64,000 nt of DNA from Macrostomum hystrix (lineage: Eukaryota; Platyhelminthes; Macrostomidae). The position numbers were made by a program, and so were the translations under genes. A model generated the notes under the pieces. That model worked only from the letters and a program-made list of their open reading frames with translations. It ran no database searches and had not been told where the DNA came from. Location: assembly GCA_950097015.1 (NCBI GenBank), contig CATNEN010000034.1, positions 4,434,001-4,498,000 on the forward strand. Reading direction: 5' to 3'. Below, one piece after another: positions 11,706 through 24,300 of the stretch. Positions within the stretch are counted from its first letter, which is position 1; each line of letters begins with the position of its first letter.

Positions 11706-13515
11706 TTTGTTTACTTTTACACCTTTTAGACGATGCCTAGGCACAGATCTAGGCATGATTTCCCGCATCAACTATTGCTTTACATTTATCCAAAGTCTTG
11801 TGACGAAAAAAGTATAAACAGTTGCCTAATGCCTTTGAAGTGGCTCTGACGCATTTGAAGCCACAGTGTTGAAAAACCATTGGAAAATTAATCTTATCTT
11901 TTTGCAATAATTTTTCTTTTCCGACACTTTTGCAACAAAAATCTCACTCCCTCTGTCAAAGTTTACAAATTAAATGGCTAATTCTTTAGGACACAAATGC
12001 ATTGCAAATCGCGTGTTGTCTCCTAGCTTGTTTACTTGACTGGATGACTGCCCTCATTCTTTGCAGCCTGAAAACTGGCGGGAGGTCATCTTGACTCCCC
12101 CCCGCTGTGTCCATGATTTAATTGATTGATGCGGGTGCTCAGCCAGTTGTTTGTCGATTCGAAGGCCGACTTCAAGCCAAAGGTTTTTAATGAAAAAACA
12201 ATTTGTAATCAAGAAACTTTCGTGTCGATTCAACGAAAAACGGAATGCCTTAAAGTCCTCTACTTTGTTGCCTGCCCGCGACCTACGCAAGTTTTGAATT
12301 TTCGTAGGCAGCAAAAGAAACTTCACAACAAGGGCTCTTTGCTACAATGACTCGGTCTTTCAGTCCACTGAGACACGAGCATGCCCACCTCACAAGACCG
12401 TGTAGCGAAGCTACATATGCGGGCTTTGTACCCTCGATATGCGGGCTCAAGTTGGCCCTTGTAAAATCTGTGAGCAGATGACAGCGAGATTTTGTCATCT
12501 CTCATCCCATATCCTCATCTCATCACATTCATGCGATATTTTTGGCACTTTAAGCAATGAATGCCCCGATAAAAGAATACATTACGAAGCTGGCATGAAA
12601 CTGCTACTCATCTTGCAGGCATATTGAATTCTTCGGCTTCTTCAGCTCCAGGAATTCCTGGATACAAATTTCAAATATTGTTTCTGAAATCGGCACACTA
12701 TCTATAATCTATAATACAGTATGCGACTCAGAGCCATTATATTTGCGATAAACATCTGTCCAACTGATAGATTTGATTCGCCCTGGTTCCAAATGTTACG
12801 AGCAGGGATGTGCTAATGTTATTAAACAGGTTTATTTTTGAATTCAGAATCATTCCTCATTCTGAAGCTTTATAATCTAAAAGCATACTCTTTAAATTGG
12901 TCTGTATAAAATAAGGAAGTACTATAAAAATTATTCGATCATGTCGTGATGATCAATTAGAGCATTTATCATCCAAGGTATCGTTGTTCTTTGAGCACTA
13001 GCTGTCGATGATAAAAAACGGATTTAAGAGATTTCCTGTAGCCAAAAGAAGTCGATTTTTTTGTAGCGATCGCTCCGTTTGAAGTTTCCTTGAAGTCGCA
13101 TTGTCTCAAAAGGCAACAGTTTGTTTGGACTGACTCAACCCGCATTTGATTTCGTAGTAGAAAACAAAAATATGTGATTTAGATTTAGTGAATCACTGAT
13201 CGCTAATAAAACCCAGGCTATCCTTGATCGTCAATGCGACAAAGGATGTAGCGATAATATCGCATCGAGTCTTGCTAAATTTAAAGCATTTGCTCTGTCT
13301 ACTAGCTTATTATCGTCATCAAAATAGTAATTTCTCTTAAAAATCAGCACGAATCCGTATTGTAGTGTACATAATTCAAATCTTCTAGTACATAGTGATG
13401 CTTTGTCATAGTACTAAACTATCAGCCTGACACAACTGGTCTAAATGAAAGACGAATGAAAGTAATCTGAAATTTACAGCCTAAAGTTTACCTGTTTTCT
13501 TAGGGATTTTCACTG
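11706..13515. other. Spacer between RIOX1 and the BEL/Pao relic
   Basis: It begins with the RIOX1 3' UTR (candidate ATTAAA near 11971). The remainder is AT-rich with short open frames of 60-90 codons on both strands, none with recognisable features. Confidence 0.4.
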
Positions 13516-13553
13516 GGCTACAATCCCCCACTAGGCTACAACCCCACTAGGCT
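13516..13553 (+). repeat. Short left flank of the 17-bp minisatellite
   Basis: About two copies of the CTACAACCCCCACTAGG unit, slightly decayed, lie immediately against the left end of the BEL/Pao fragment. The main array of the same unit lies against the right end at about 17848, so the retroelement is enclosed by one minisatellite. Confidence 0.7.
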
Positions 13554-14400
13554 TACGAACTTGCCGGCGGCTTGGAAGGCGGTGGCCTGGTCGAGGTAGA
13601 CAGCACATTTGGTGAGACCGCGGCGGCACCAGAAGCGCTCGAAGGCATGGAGTACAGCATCGGCGGAGTAATCATAGAGGGTCTCGATGTGAAGAGCTCG
13701 TGTCGTGCAGCAGGTGACGAGCTCATCCTCCGCTGACACCGCTGACTCTCCCCAGCGCTTGGTGGAGAGTCGAAGCTTGCGGTCGTAGGTGAAGACGGGC
13801 CCGAGCTGGTCGACGAGCACGGAGGCGAAGGGACCAGCTTCAGCATCGAGTCGCTCCTTGCTCGACTTGCGGTTGGCCATTTCCTGGTGGTGCACGGGTT
13901 GAGCCTTTGGCGAGGCGGCACTGGATGCAGCTTGAAAGTGCTTCACGGACTGTCAGTAGGCCTTTCGGCACCCAGTATTTGTCGCGGAGCATTGCGAGGA
14001 CGGTTGAGGCACCAGCGTGGCTGCTTTGGCGGTGGAGGAGCAGGGCGAGCAGCTGGGTCAGGCAGTGGCCAGGTGGCAGCAGGAGCGGGTACTTGGAGTC
14101 TTCGTCCATGGAAGCGTTGGCAAAGCGACTACCCAAGCGGATGAGGCCGTCACAGAGATGAAGGTCCAGCTGGGCAATGATCCTCTCGGATTTAGGTCGG
14201 CCGGACTCGAGGGCCCGGATGACAGCACCGTAGCACTCAGTCTGGGCTGATCGAATCCAAAGAAGCAAGGCCGCCTGACGCTCAGCGTGGGAAGGCGAGA
14301 AGTCCTTCGAGAATGGCCGGTGCAGCATGAAGGCCTTCAGACGGAGGAAGTAGCAGGTGACACCAAGAATGCGTTCTAGCCGGTCGGAGCGTCTGAGTGG
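13554..14400 (-). pseudogene. BEL/Pao integrase region, 3' truncated
   Basis: The HHCC zinc-binding part is seen as RQSSHAGASTVLAMLRDKYW with downstream SSCIQCRLAKG. After a further frameshift comes part of the catalytic core (VLVDQLGPVFTY, TTRALHIETLYDYSADAVL, VYLDQATAFQA). The usual DNGTNF box has become DQATAFQ. The C-terminal third of integrase is missing where the minisatellite begins. Confidence 0.75.
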
Positions 14401-16350
14401 CGACGGATGCTGTAGCCGTCTTACTGGTCGGAACGCCGTCCAGAAGACGAGGATCAGGCATTGCAGCGGTCCAGGAAGGCCACTCTGTGAATGGCTCCTT
14501 GAGGAAGGCGGGTCCCTCGTAGTGGTTGGACTGTTGCAATTGAGCAAAGCTGAGCGGCTTTGAGCAGTGATGGGCAGGGTTCGCGGCCGTGGGCACGTAG
14601 ACGTCGGAGTCACGGGTGACGTCGGAGTCGAGGATGTGCTGAACGCGACGTGACTCGTAGGCACGGAGCTTTGTCCCGTTGGCAAGCCAGTAGAGCACGA
14701 TCTGGCTGTCGATAAAATGGGTGACCCCTTCGACCTTAAGGTGGTTTCGCAGAGCATCGAGAATGAAAGATGCGGCGCGGGTGGCCATGAGGGCGGACCA
14801 GAGCTCGAGGCGTGGGACGGTGACGAGCAGGCCTTTCCTAGCTGTAGGGGCAAGGCGGGTCTTGGCAAAGACGAGGCGGCAGGTGATGTTAGAGCCAAGG
14901 CACTGCCAGATATAGATGGTGAACCCGTAGGCGCCTGGGGAACCGTCTGAGAAGACGACGAGGCGGACCGGTTGGTCAGCATCCTGGAGAGCGAAGCGTG
15001 GGACAGTGATCTCGTCGAGGCGGAGGAGGTCGGGCAAAAGTTTTGCCCATGCCGCACGGAACTCGGGACGGACGGCTTCATCCCAGGAGTCTGAGGTTTG
15101 GAAGCTCTGGCGATAGAGGAGGCGGGCGCCGAGGATGAGCGGAGTGGCGTAGCCAACCGGGTCGAAAGGGGTGTAGACACCTCTGCAAAGAGTACGGCGG
15201 GTCAGCTCCTCGGGGCTCGGTAGGTTAGGCTTCTTGAGGGAGACGGCGTCGCGAACTGTGTCCCATCTGAGTCCTAGGAGGCCAACCGGGTTGTCGGCGA
15301 GGCGGTCCTCATCGGGTAGGTCAACGAGACAGCCGGGGATGTTGGTGGCGAACTCGCGGAGGTGGAAGCAAGCGCGATGGAAGAGCCCACGAAGGCGATG
15401 GATGAGGCGAGTCGCATCGTGTTCGGCGTCGGTTCAAACGAGATTGTCGACGTAGAGACCGCCTATGACGCGCTCCAGCTCAGTGCGGTAAAGGCCGGAG
15501 TCACCGGAGCTTAGAGCATCGTGGCAGATCTTGTGGAGGACTGCTAATGGTATCCAGGGGCTGGGAGATGCCCCCATGACAATTCGAGTGAAGCGCCAGA
15601 CCTCGTTATTGCCCTGAACGAGCGGCTTGGTAATGTCCTTTGGGAGGATGATGCGGAGGGCGTCGCGGTGTGGCTTGTGGACGCCGATCTGATAAAAGGC
15701 AGCCTTTAGATCAGATGAAATGGCAAAACGGTGGGAACGGTGCACTAGAAGAACCTGGAGCATGGAGGTCAGAATGTTGGGTCCGGTGTCCAGGAGGTCA
15801 TTGAGCGCAGTCCCAGCCAGAGAAGTCTTGGCGGAGACGTCGACGACGGGGCGGATCTTGGTTGTGCTTGAGCTCTTCTTAAAGACGGGGAAATGTGGCA
15901 GGACATGGACGACTGGGCCGGCTGGCTGGTCGGTCGTAACGAGTTCTAGGACTCCTTCGTCTTTGCGTTTCTCGAATTCTGCGTAATAGGCCTCGCGTTC
16001 GGGAAGACTGAGACGGCGGTGAGTGGCTTGAGCGAGACCGAAGGCCTGGCCAAAATTGGAAGGCAGAAGCTCTGCACCAGGCTTGAACGGCAGGTCGACG
16101 AAGATGCGACCGTCCGGGTCGCGGCTGGCGGTGGCTAGGAAGCGTCGGGAGGCGTCGTCTTGCATGCAGGGCTTTCCAGCGTCTTTGTCGATGCCCAGAG
16201 CTTCGAGATTCGACATGCTGTCGAGTAGCTATTCGAGACGGAGTCCGTTGTCGTTGAGATAGGTGTTAGCGACTAGTGCCTGAGACGAGCCTAGGAGACC
16301 GTTGACGCGGTTGTTCGTTGTGCCCAGGGAGCCGTTGAGGATGGCACCGA
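14282..16350 (-). pseudogene. BEL/Pao reverse transcriptase and RNase H region
   Basis: One frame runs from about 16350 to 14282 with two stops, near 16229 and at 15436-15434. RT blocks include KIRPVVDVSAKTSL, FAISSDLKAAFYQI and GGLYVDNLV. The last is the catalytic box, normally YVDD in this group, here with Asn in the fourth place. RNase H follows (LVVFSDGSPGAYGF, ELWSALMATRAA, FIDSQIVLYWL), then the BEL-typical GPAFLKEPFTEWP. A frameshift after 14282 leads into integrase. Confidence 0.8.
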
Positions 16351-17850
16351 ATGGTATCAGGGTAGGCCGTGAGCGTTGGGCGCAGCGCCAGAGCAGGAAC
16401 CGCGGGGCCGATGAGTAGTTGGTTGACGTCGCCGCCGAGGATGAGTTTAAGAGAAACGTCCCTGTCGTGAGCGGGCGGCAGGTTGCAGACGCCGTTGGGT
16501 ACGCTCTTGAGGGTGTTAATGACATCCTTTGGGAGGTTGACAGCAGGCATGTAGATTGGAGCTGCCAGCTGGTTGGAGGCGAGGGCGGTGATTGGCCAGC
16601 GGTGGCCGTCTGGAGCCTGGAGGTCAAAACTCACGAGATCCGCGGTGACATGGCGCCTGGATTGGGTGTGGAAGGTGGAGGTGGCGATCGTGAGTTTCCT
16701 GGCAGCCTTGAGGCCAAGCTTGCGCGCGACGGCGCCGTCGAGGTGAGAGAAGGAACAGCTAGTGTCGATGAGGATGTTGCAGGCGATGGCGCGGCCGTCT
16801 TTAGGGTTGACGGCCTTCGCGCGGAGAGTGGCCATGATGGTGGGAACGAGGCCTCCATCGACTGCGGCAGAGACAAGGGAGTTGGCCTCCTTGGAGTCGG
16901 CATCTCCAGCGGCGTTGAGGTGGCCGTTTTTACGAGGATTCGGTGAGCGATGGCCGGTGATGGTACTTTCGAATGTGGCCCCGTGGAGCGTGGTGTGGTG
17001 CGGGGCTTCGCATTCGCGGCAGCGTCGGTTGTCACGGCAGTCTTTGGTGTGGTGACAGCGGAGGCAGTTACCGCAGAGATTCTTCTGCCTGACGATCTTA
17101 AGGCGGTGGTCGGGCTTGCGAACCTTGTTGCAGGACATGGCAACAAGCCGTCGCAGTAGAGACAGTTCTTGCTGGACCTCCGGTGTTGTGGACCGGCAAT
17201 GGAGTGGAAACTGCGGTAGACCGTGGTGTAGTAGTAGTGCGATGAGCAGGTTCGGCACATAAAACTGTTGTCGGTCGTCGTTCGTTGCGAGCAGGTGTCG
17301 GTCTGCAAGCAGTGTCGCCTAAAAGAGCAGCGGATGCGTATGGCACAGCCGGCACGGTGGCGGACGCAGCCCGAAGCGTCTTGCGCTTGCGGTCGAGATG
17401 ATCCTGGAGCTCGGCCAGGTGGGTATGAGAGGCTGTCCGTTGGAAGCGCGAACATTGCGGATCTCGCTCTGAAGGTCAGGCGGAAGTCGGCTCCAGAGGG
17501 CATAGACGTACCCGTTGAGTGTGCAATCAAGCTCTCCAAGGCGGAGAAGTTGGCCGGTGGCCAGGCGAAGGGCATCTGCAAACTCCTCGAGCTCCTTAAG
17601 GTCGGAAGCGGAGCTGCAGTGAAGTGCGAGAAGGCGCTGGAATGCGGCGTTCTTTTGTTCTTGCGTGTCGGCGTAGTTGGCTTTGAGCACGCGGCATGCC
17701 TCGGCGTAGGCGTTCGGTTGGCAGGCATCGAGGACGCCCAGTTTCCTTAAAGCGGAGCCGGAGAGGAGACTTCGGAGTGCCTCGACCTTGTAAACGTCGT
17801 TAAGGCTGGAGCGGTCGACGCGGTAGAGGAAGGTGTCCCAGAAGCTACAA
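16266..17850 (-). pseudogene. BEL/Pao gag, zinc knuckle and protease region
   Basis: The 5' part (17850-17320) matches the DUF1759-type gag of BEL/Pao elements, with the run FWDTFLYRVDRSSLNDVYK. A stop interrupts the frame at about 17319. Cysteine-histidine knuckles follow in the same frame (CGNCLRCHHTKDC, then CRECEAPHHTTLH). The aspartic protease comes next, with LIDTSCSFSH in place of the usual D-S/T-G motif and a late ILGGDVNQLL block. A frameshift near 16350 moves into the reverse transcriptase frame. Confidence 0.8.
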
Positions 17851-18190
17851 GCTACAACCCTTGTAGGGTTGTCCTACAACCCCCACTAGCCTACAACCCC
17901 CACTAACCTACAACACCTGCTAGCCTACAACCCCCACTAGCCTACAACACCCGCTAGGCTACAACCCCCACTAGGCTACAACCCCCACTAGCCTACAACC
18001 CCCACTAGCCTACAACACCCGCTAGGCTACAACCCCCACTAGCCTACAACCCCCACTAGCCTACAACACCCGCTAGGCTACAACCCCCACTAGGCTACAA
18101 CCCCCACTAGGCTACAACACCCGCTAGGCTACAACCCCCACTAGGCTACAACCCCTACTAGGCTACAACTCTCCTCTAGGCTACTAGGCT
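17848..18190 (+). repeat. 17-bp minisatellite, about 18 copies
   Basis: The unit is CTACAACCCCCACTAGG, with a second variant CTACAACACCCGCTAGG. The two alternate in a partly regular pattern, often two or three of the first and then one of the second. The left edge shows degenerate units (CTACAACCCTTGTAGGGTTG). The array stops at about 18190 in a decayed copy. Confidence 0.9.
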
Positions 18191-20088
18191 GCAACTAGGA
18201 TAAATGATCATACATTTATATTTTATCAGTCATATCAAACGGAAAGCAATATTTTTACCACATATGTCTCATTTATCGGGTTTCTCTCACGGAAATTGTA
18301 AGTTTTTTCATTTATTGTACTTGTAAAAGAGGTTATTTATTTCATTTTTATGCGAAAACATGTACAGTAAATAAATGTTTCAATTGTATAAACTGGATTG
18401 CAACTTCATACATTTAAAACGTCTTGCACCACTAATTATCTCGTAGCCGCTTACTAATTAGGACTGTTACACTCGTATTAGGACTATTAATATGCGTTTA
18501 TTTCTAAATATTTAATCGACGATTTTTTATCGATTCGAAGCTTTGCGACTTCTTGCAATGTCTTCTAACAAAAAAAGAATCGCGTTCTCCTTTATAGTTT
18601 GTCAAATATGTAAGGAGTGAGTGGATTCAGTGTTACCAAATCCTTATTCTGAAATTTCAAATTTCTAGTCAGCAACATTTTGCGGCATACACAAGGCTAA
18701 TTTAAACAAAAAATGCGGATAATTTGCTACATTCGCTGCTAATCCATATTCTATCGAGAATTGTTTCGTTTTAACTTGGAAATTTCTTTTTTGCAAGTCC
18801 ACGAAATCTAGGCAGAATTTTTTCTGAGTGTACGTATGCGTGAATATCTTCAAAATTACAATTCGAATTCGAATTCCATTTTTCTCGCATGCACACTCAT
18901 ACTAGAAATATTTTGATAGTTGCTATGAAACTCCAAGAAAGCTAGCTGGTCGTACAGTTGTCGCATCAGATCCAGCTGTAACGTCGCTTCTAGTGCTGTT
19001 CCAAAGTGCAGTGAACAAAGAACTACGGGCGTTCAGATCTCTCGCCAAAAAAAGTTGCGCTGCTCTCCCTCCATCATTTCTCTCTCTTTTGGCCACGTGC
19101 TTTGTTGCGATTGGCTGGGCCGACCTGCTAGGGTGAGGCTAACGCCAAGCCCTGACTAGCTAGGCCTTTTTTCAAACCACTTAAGTGCTTGTGATTGGCT
19201 GTGGCCCGTAGTTTTGTGCTCCTTACTCGCCCAGGAGGCAGCTATACTGCCCCCTTCTCGGCCTGTATTCATGCGTAGGCCCCGAGAGCTGGTCTCAAAC
19301 TCACCCCTACAAGCCCACTAAATGCCTCCAGGGCGGAGGTCGGTGTTTCAGTCAGTCGGGCCTTAATCCTCCGCTCCTTGGTAGTAGTCGCAACGCATAT
19401 CGGGTCTGACTTATCTTTTGCTTTTAGCTGCTTTCAAATGTATAATTAGGGCTAATATATATTTTTACAGCTAGTTCCTTGGCATTGCAGTCAATTTTCT
19501 TCCTGGGTCGATCTCTCCAGTCTCATCTCTCCCCCATCTCATCTATCCTTTGTCTCATCTCTCGTGTTTCTCATATTCCTACATAATGCGACCCGCTGTC
19601 ATCTTTTGGGTTCTCTTCGTGGCCCGGACGCTAATAAGTTTGCCGACCTCTGACCTAGCACCTAATTGACAAATAGCTGAGTGACAATTGACTGCTTCTG
19701 CATATATTTTTCACTGTATTACATTTTTTTGCAATTGGCAGAGATGATTTTGATTTTGAAACTGAATACTAGCTTGAATGGCCCTTAGAACCTTAGCATT
19801 GTGCATACACTCAATATTTCAACACCAGACAATTGCCCAAAATAAGCAGCTACGTAGCATGAAATCGACTACTCAAGTGAGCTTGGCTTAGTCTATATTG
19901 AACCGAATTAATAAACTGAAATTTGTGTATGAAATTGTTTAACGTAAATTTCCCTGACACTAGCAATTGATTTTTCTAGTAGAAAAAAATGCCGCCACTG
20001 ATTCTCTAGCTCAACTGCTTCTCATTTTGCTAAGCTGAGAGCAATGGACTGGTGCACGCCTCGAGTCACTCCATGGTCGAGTGCTTCA
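18191..20088. other. Spacer, no clear gene
   Basis: AT-rich to about 18900. The segment 19000-19420 is GC-richer and has two ATTGGCTG (inverted CCAAT) boxes at about 19108 and 19195, plus a weak B-box-like word on the minus strand (GAGTTTGAGACC, near 19297). This could be an old SINE or a cryptic promoter. I cannot decide. Confidence 0.3.
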
Positions 20089-20250
20089 TCATTCACAAGT
20101 ACATTTCTTCCGTTGACAGCCTGGCTGTCTAGGGCTTTGCTGTGAACGAGTCTTGCTGTCAGCCTCTGATATCTGCCGAAGCAGTACTGATTCCTCATGG
20201 CCAACAGATGAAGTGTTTAAGGAGCGAGTCAGGCATTCCGCTTGGCTAAC
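20089..20250 (-). CDS. Possible 3'-terminal exon of an unassigned transcript
   Basis: A strong acceptor (TTATTTTTTAG) ends at 20251, followed by 53 open codons on the minus strand and a stop at 20091-20089. The translation is hydrophilic and ends in PGCQRKKCTCE. It lies downstream of the Q-rich gene on the same strand, so it could be an alternative last exon of that gene, but I find no matching donor. It may equally be chance. Confidence 0.2.
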   Translation of the reverse strand, partial: VSQAECLTRSLNTSSVGHEESVLLRQISEADSKTRSQQSPRQPGCQRKKCTCE

Positions 20251-21207
20251 CTAAAAAATAATGGATATTGCGGGAATATACTTTGAAGTTGATAACTGCA
20301 AAAAAATATTCTCTTAACAGAGTATACGCATCGGAGAAATCGAATAGAGAACTCGAAGACGCATTGTATTGAGGCTCTCAAGTTAAACGAAACAAGTCAA
20401 CTGAAACGGGTTGAAAAAGCGAGCGAAATTACCTGACTGGATTTTAGACTTGGACATGCTCTCTTGGACAAAAAGAAATAAATACTGTTGTATACAATAA
20501 TTTTTGTTGCTGAAATGTGATAAAGAATATGATAAGACCCAATCCACGCTTATCTGCAACAAAGTATTTTATATCTCCGATAGCCTAGATTTAATTTAAT
20601 AATTTAATTTGTGTTCTGGACTTCTGCAAGCAGACCCTGTGGGTCTATTAAAGGATCTGGATATTTAAGTTCTGTAAAACTCTGCATTAGATTGTGTTCT
20701 GTGCCGAAAAAATTTACCTGCTATTGGTGAGGTTAGACTTCGTTTCGTTGACCGTCATGTTAAGAGTGTACAGCTCTGCAGATGGCATTGAGTCAGAGAA
20801 TTAGCGTGCAATACTTCGCTCGGAAGTATTGACTAACACTTTGAGTAAATGCCGTATTTACTTCATATGTTTTACTCATGAATGTTTATGTTTAACTTTC
20901 TCAGAAAGATGAATGGCTATTTTAGACAATGGCTAGAAATTGCTCAATTGTTTATTATTGCTTGTAATTATTGCTGACCTCTGAAAACTTTTTGTTAAAA
21001 GTTAATAAGAAATGTAATTGGCTGATTTTGTTAAACATAATCTATCAAAGCGAGCAAAGAGCTTTAAAACACAACGCGAAATTGATCGGGGAAAATGATG
21101 TACAGGGCATCGAAATTGTAACATTTCATGATCATAGTTGGAATTCGTGTTGATATAAAACAGTCAAACATAATGGTTTCAATTGGCTGCATAGAGTTTA
21201 AAGTAGT

Positions 21208-21325
21208 TTAACTGAACTGGTGGCCTATGAGGTCTGTTGGCGGGAACAGGGCCTGCTGGTACATCATGACGTCTGGTGACCCATTCTCACGACGTGGCAC
21301 TGGAATGGGCTGAGGCTGCTGCTGT

Positions 21326-21370
<45 letters not shown>

Positions 21371-24300
21371 GTCAGTTCTTCGCGCGACTGCTTCGATCGA
21401 TGCTTCTCCAGTTGTTGCTGCTGCTGATGTTGGTGTTGCTGCACTGCAGTCGGTGTCTTCGCCTTCTGTATTGCCGGCAGCTCAGGCGCGGAGCTAGAGT
21501 AGCCAGCCTGCGTAGCGCGCACTGGCGTCGGGTAGACAAGCTTCCCGCTCGATTGATCGCTTGGCGCCTTGCGGGCAATCTGGGCAATAGCAGCCGCTGC
21601 CGCTGCGGCCGCCTGCGACTGAGCCAGGTGCTGCTGATACTGCTGCTGCTGCTGCTGCATCCACTGGGCGGGTATTGGAGTTGGTGATTGAAACTGACCC
21701 TGATGCTGCTGCTGCTGCTGCCTGTGCTGTATTGCTGATGATTGTGAATGACCATAGCTATGTGGCAGCTTTGTGGGAGTCGAATAGTCCAACATCTGGT
21801 GGTAGCGACTGGAGTATGGACTCGTCTGCGGCACGCTACTTCCACCGTAGCCTGGGTACGACAAGCCGCGGTAAGAGCCACTGGCCGAAGCAGCCGCGGC
21901 AGCAGCGGCAGCAGCAGCAGCAGCGGCAGCCGGAGACTGGTGCTGGGAGTGGTGCATATATGGTGGCGGTGACGACCAGCCTGGATAGCCGCGAGGACTC
22001 GGAGGAGGCGGTGGCATAGGAGGCGCAGTCGGTGGTGGTGGAGGCACGTGGTGCAAGCTGGAGTGTCTGCGCTGATGATGCTGGTGGATGGCCATCTCTC
22101 CAGGATTAGCAGCAGCAGCGGCTACGGCTGCGGCCACAGCAACCGCGGCCGCAGCTTGGGATGTTGGCACCTGGGTTGAAAGAAACGAAGATGGCGGTGG
22201 TGGCGGATGCCGTCTTGACTGCTTCGAGGCTGGGCCAGGCGTTGCTGGCAGGTGCTGCCGACCGGTCCAGTCGAAGCTGCCACCCAGCTGCGGGCCAGGT
22301 GATGGCGGCAGCCGCTTTGGCATGGAATGATGAGGCGACTGCTGTCTCTGGGGTGGCGGCGGCAGAGTTGGCGGCTGCGGCTGGTATTGCGGGTGCTGAT
22401 GATTCTGTGCGTACTGATGCAGCTGCTGGTGCTGTTGCTTAGCGAATCCAGGTGGTCCGGCGTGGTTGAGAAACGCTCTGGCCGGCTCTCGGGTTGGATA
22501 GCCAGTTGGCGAGGCCGATGCCCCGAACTGGTGCGGTGGCGGCCCATTGCCCGGGTAGGCGGGGTGCTGGATTCCGCAGCGTCGCAGCATCAGGCTTTCC
22601 TCACGAGTCAGACCGATACAGGACGTCGTTGGTGTCGAATCTTGCTGTGGCGGCTGCTGCTGCGGTGGCAACTGCTGGGAATGCTGTTGTTGGTATGGAT
22701 AGAAATACCCTGGCAGCATTTGTTGTTGCTGCCGCTGCTGCTGCTGTTTTTGCTGCTGCTGCAAATGGTTCTGCACATGCTGCAAATAGGACATTGTGGA
22801 GCTGTCGTTGTATGCATCGTTACCGACTGCAGCAGCTGGCCCAGTCACCTTTCGCTTGATGTACTTTCTTTTCTGCCGCATGGAAAACTGCTCATCATGA
22901 TGATGAGGCGGTTCTTGCTGCCTCTGCTGTTGTAGCTGCTGCTGCTGCTGCTGCTGCTGCAGTTTTTGCTGTTTCTGTGGTGGCCTTTGCTGCTTCTTCT
23001 GTGGCCGCTTTAGCTTCTCGTTGGCCTCGCGTGGGATTGGATTGTAGCTGACGCCAAAGCTGGCCTCAGCCGCTTCGGCGATCACCGCCGACAGGGTGTC
23101 GGCGACCGACTTCCTCAATTCCGACTGGATTGTGAGCGGTGGTGGCGAAAGAGTCGGAGGCGACAGAGCACTGGTCATGGACGCCGAGTGTCGGGCCGGC
23201 TGCGACTGCTGAGAAAGCGGACGCGAAGTCAGAGGCGATGGCTCAGACGACGCCTGCATCAGGTAGCTCGCGCCACCGCCACCGCCGCTGTCATGAGCTC
23301 GACAGGCAGCATCGTCTGCGGTTGTTGCTGACGGTCTTGTCGAACGCAGCATCTCAGCTCCAGCCAGAACTTCCGACGCTGCCGCAGCCGCTGCCGCCGC
23401 AGCCGCAGCCGCCGATGCTGCATCAGCCTCGGGGTCTTCATCGTCCCGACAGACGGGCGGCACAGCCAGCACCGGGGCTTCCTTTCGCCGGAGCGACAGC
23501 GGCGCTGCGGGGTTGGCCAGCGGGAGGGTGGCCTGTTGAGGCGGCACTGGTACGGAGGAACAGAGATCAAGTTGGAAAGAAAGAGCGAGCAAGCCAGGTT
23601 TTAGTTTGATATTTCCCTTTGACCTAGATACTGAGTTGTTGAATGACAGAGTTATATTTCTTTCCTGTTATCGTTTCTCGTCCCGTCGCATCTAGCGTCA
23701 ATGTTTGTCTTTAGACTGTACCCTCTTCCTCTGCTATTTCTGGGCTCTCTGTGCTTCAGTATAATTCAAATTTCTAGCACTTAACGTGTCTAAAAAAATT
23801 CCCGCGTTGATTGACTGATTTAAATATTTAAGTCACTTTAGTTCACTGTAGACGCCAGAATTCTCACAAAATCGCCAAAAGCCAAACTTTCAGATCTGGT
23901 AGAAAAACTAGGTCTATGAAGCTAACCGCTAAACACATTACAGCATGCAGCAGAGCTCCCTATCTCTCCCCTCTCACAAGTTCTTAAAAATTGAGGACTG
24001 AATGGTTGGGAGCCTTTTCTCCCCTTCAACTCACTTCCAGCTAGCAAACATTAAAGATCTTCGCAGTTAAATTGATTCAAATTAGCTGTGGCGATCTTCT
24101 TCAGTGGGATATTTTTCCCGCACGCCAGCTGCTATCAGGAATTCGCTCTCTGACCCCCACCGATAATGGCAGCTTGAGCAAACTCTACAAAGCCGACCAG
24201 ATCGATATCCACTCTCGTTAAGCATGTTTAAGCCATATTCGATTGCTTATTCCTTCGCCCGCCCAATACCTTTTCTAGCGATCTTAACTGTCCACCCACT

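Larger units (their letters stand above)
13554..17850 (-). mobile_element. BEL/Pao retrotransposon, internal part only, inactive
   Basis: On the minus strand, in order, come gag, zinc knuckles, protease, reverse transcriptase, RNase H and integrase of a BEL/Pao element. GC is far higher than the flanks. The gag start and integrase end are missing, and no LTR is seen at either side; both ends run directly into the 17-bp minisatellite. The reading frame has stops near 17319, 16229 and 15434 and at least three frameshifts, so it cannot make a polyprotein. The enclosing repeat suggests either insertion into the array followed by loss of the LTRs, or capture of a fragment during array rearrangement. 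Confidence 0.9.

Noticed and set aside
13554-17850. Readthrough or altered genetic code explaining the stops in the BEL/Pao frame
   Set aside because: All host genes here use standard stops, and the element also has frameshifts and a damaged RT box, so simple decay is enough.
21276-23609. Several plus-strand frames of 70-200 codons over the Q-rich exon
   Set aside because: They are Leu/Ala/Gln runs read from CAG/CTG repeats on the wrong strand, without splice or start support.
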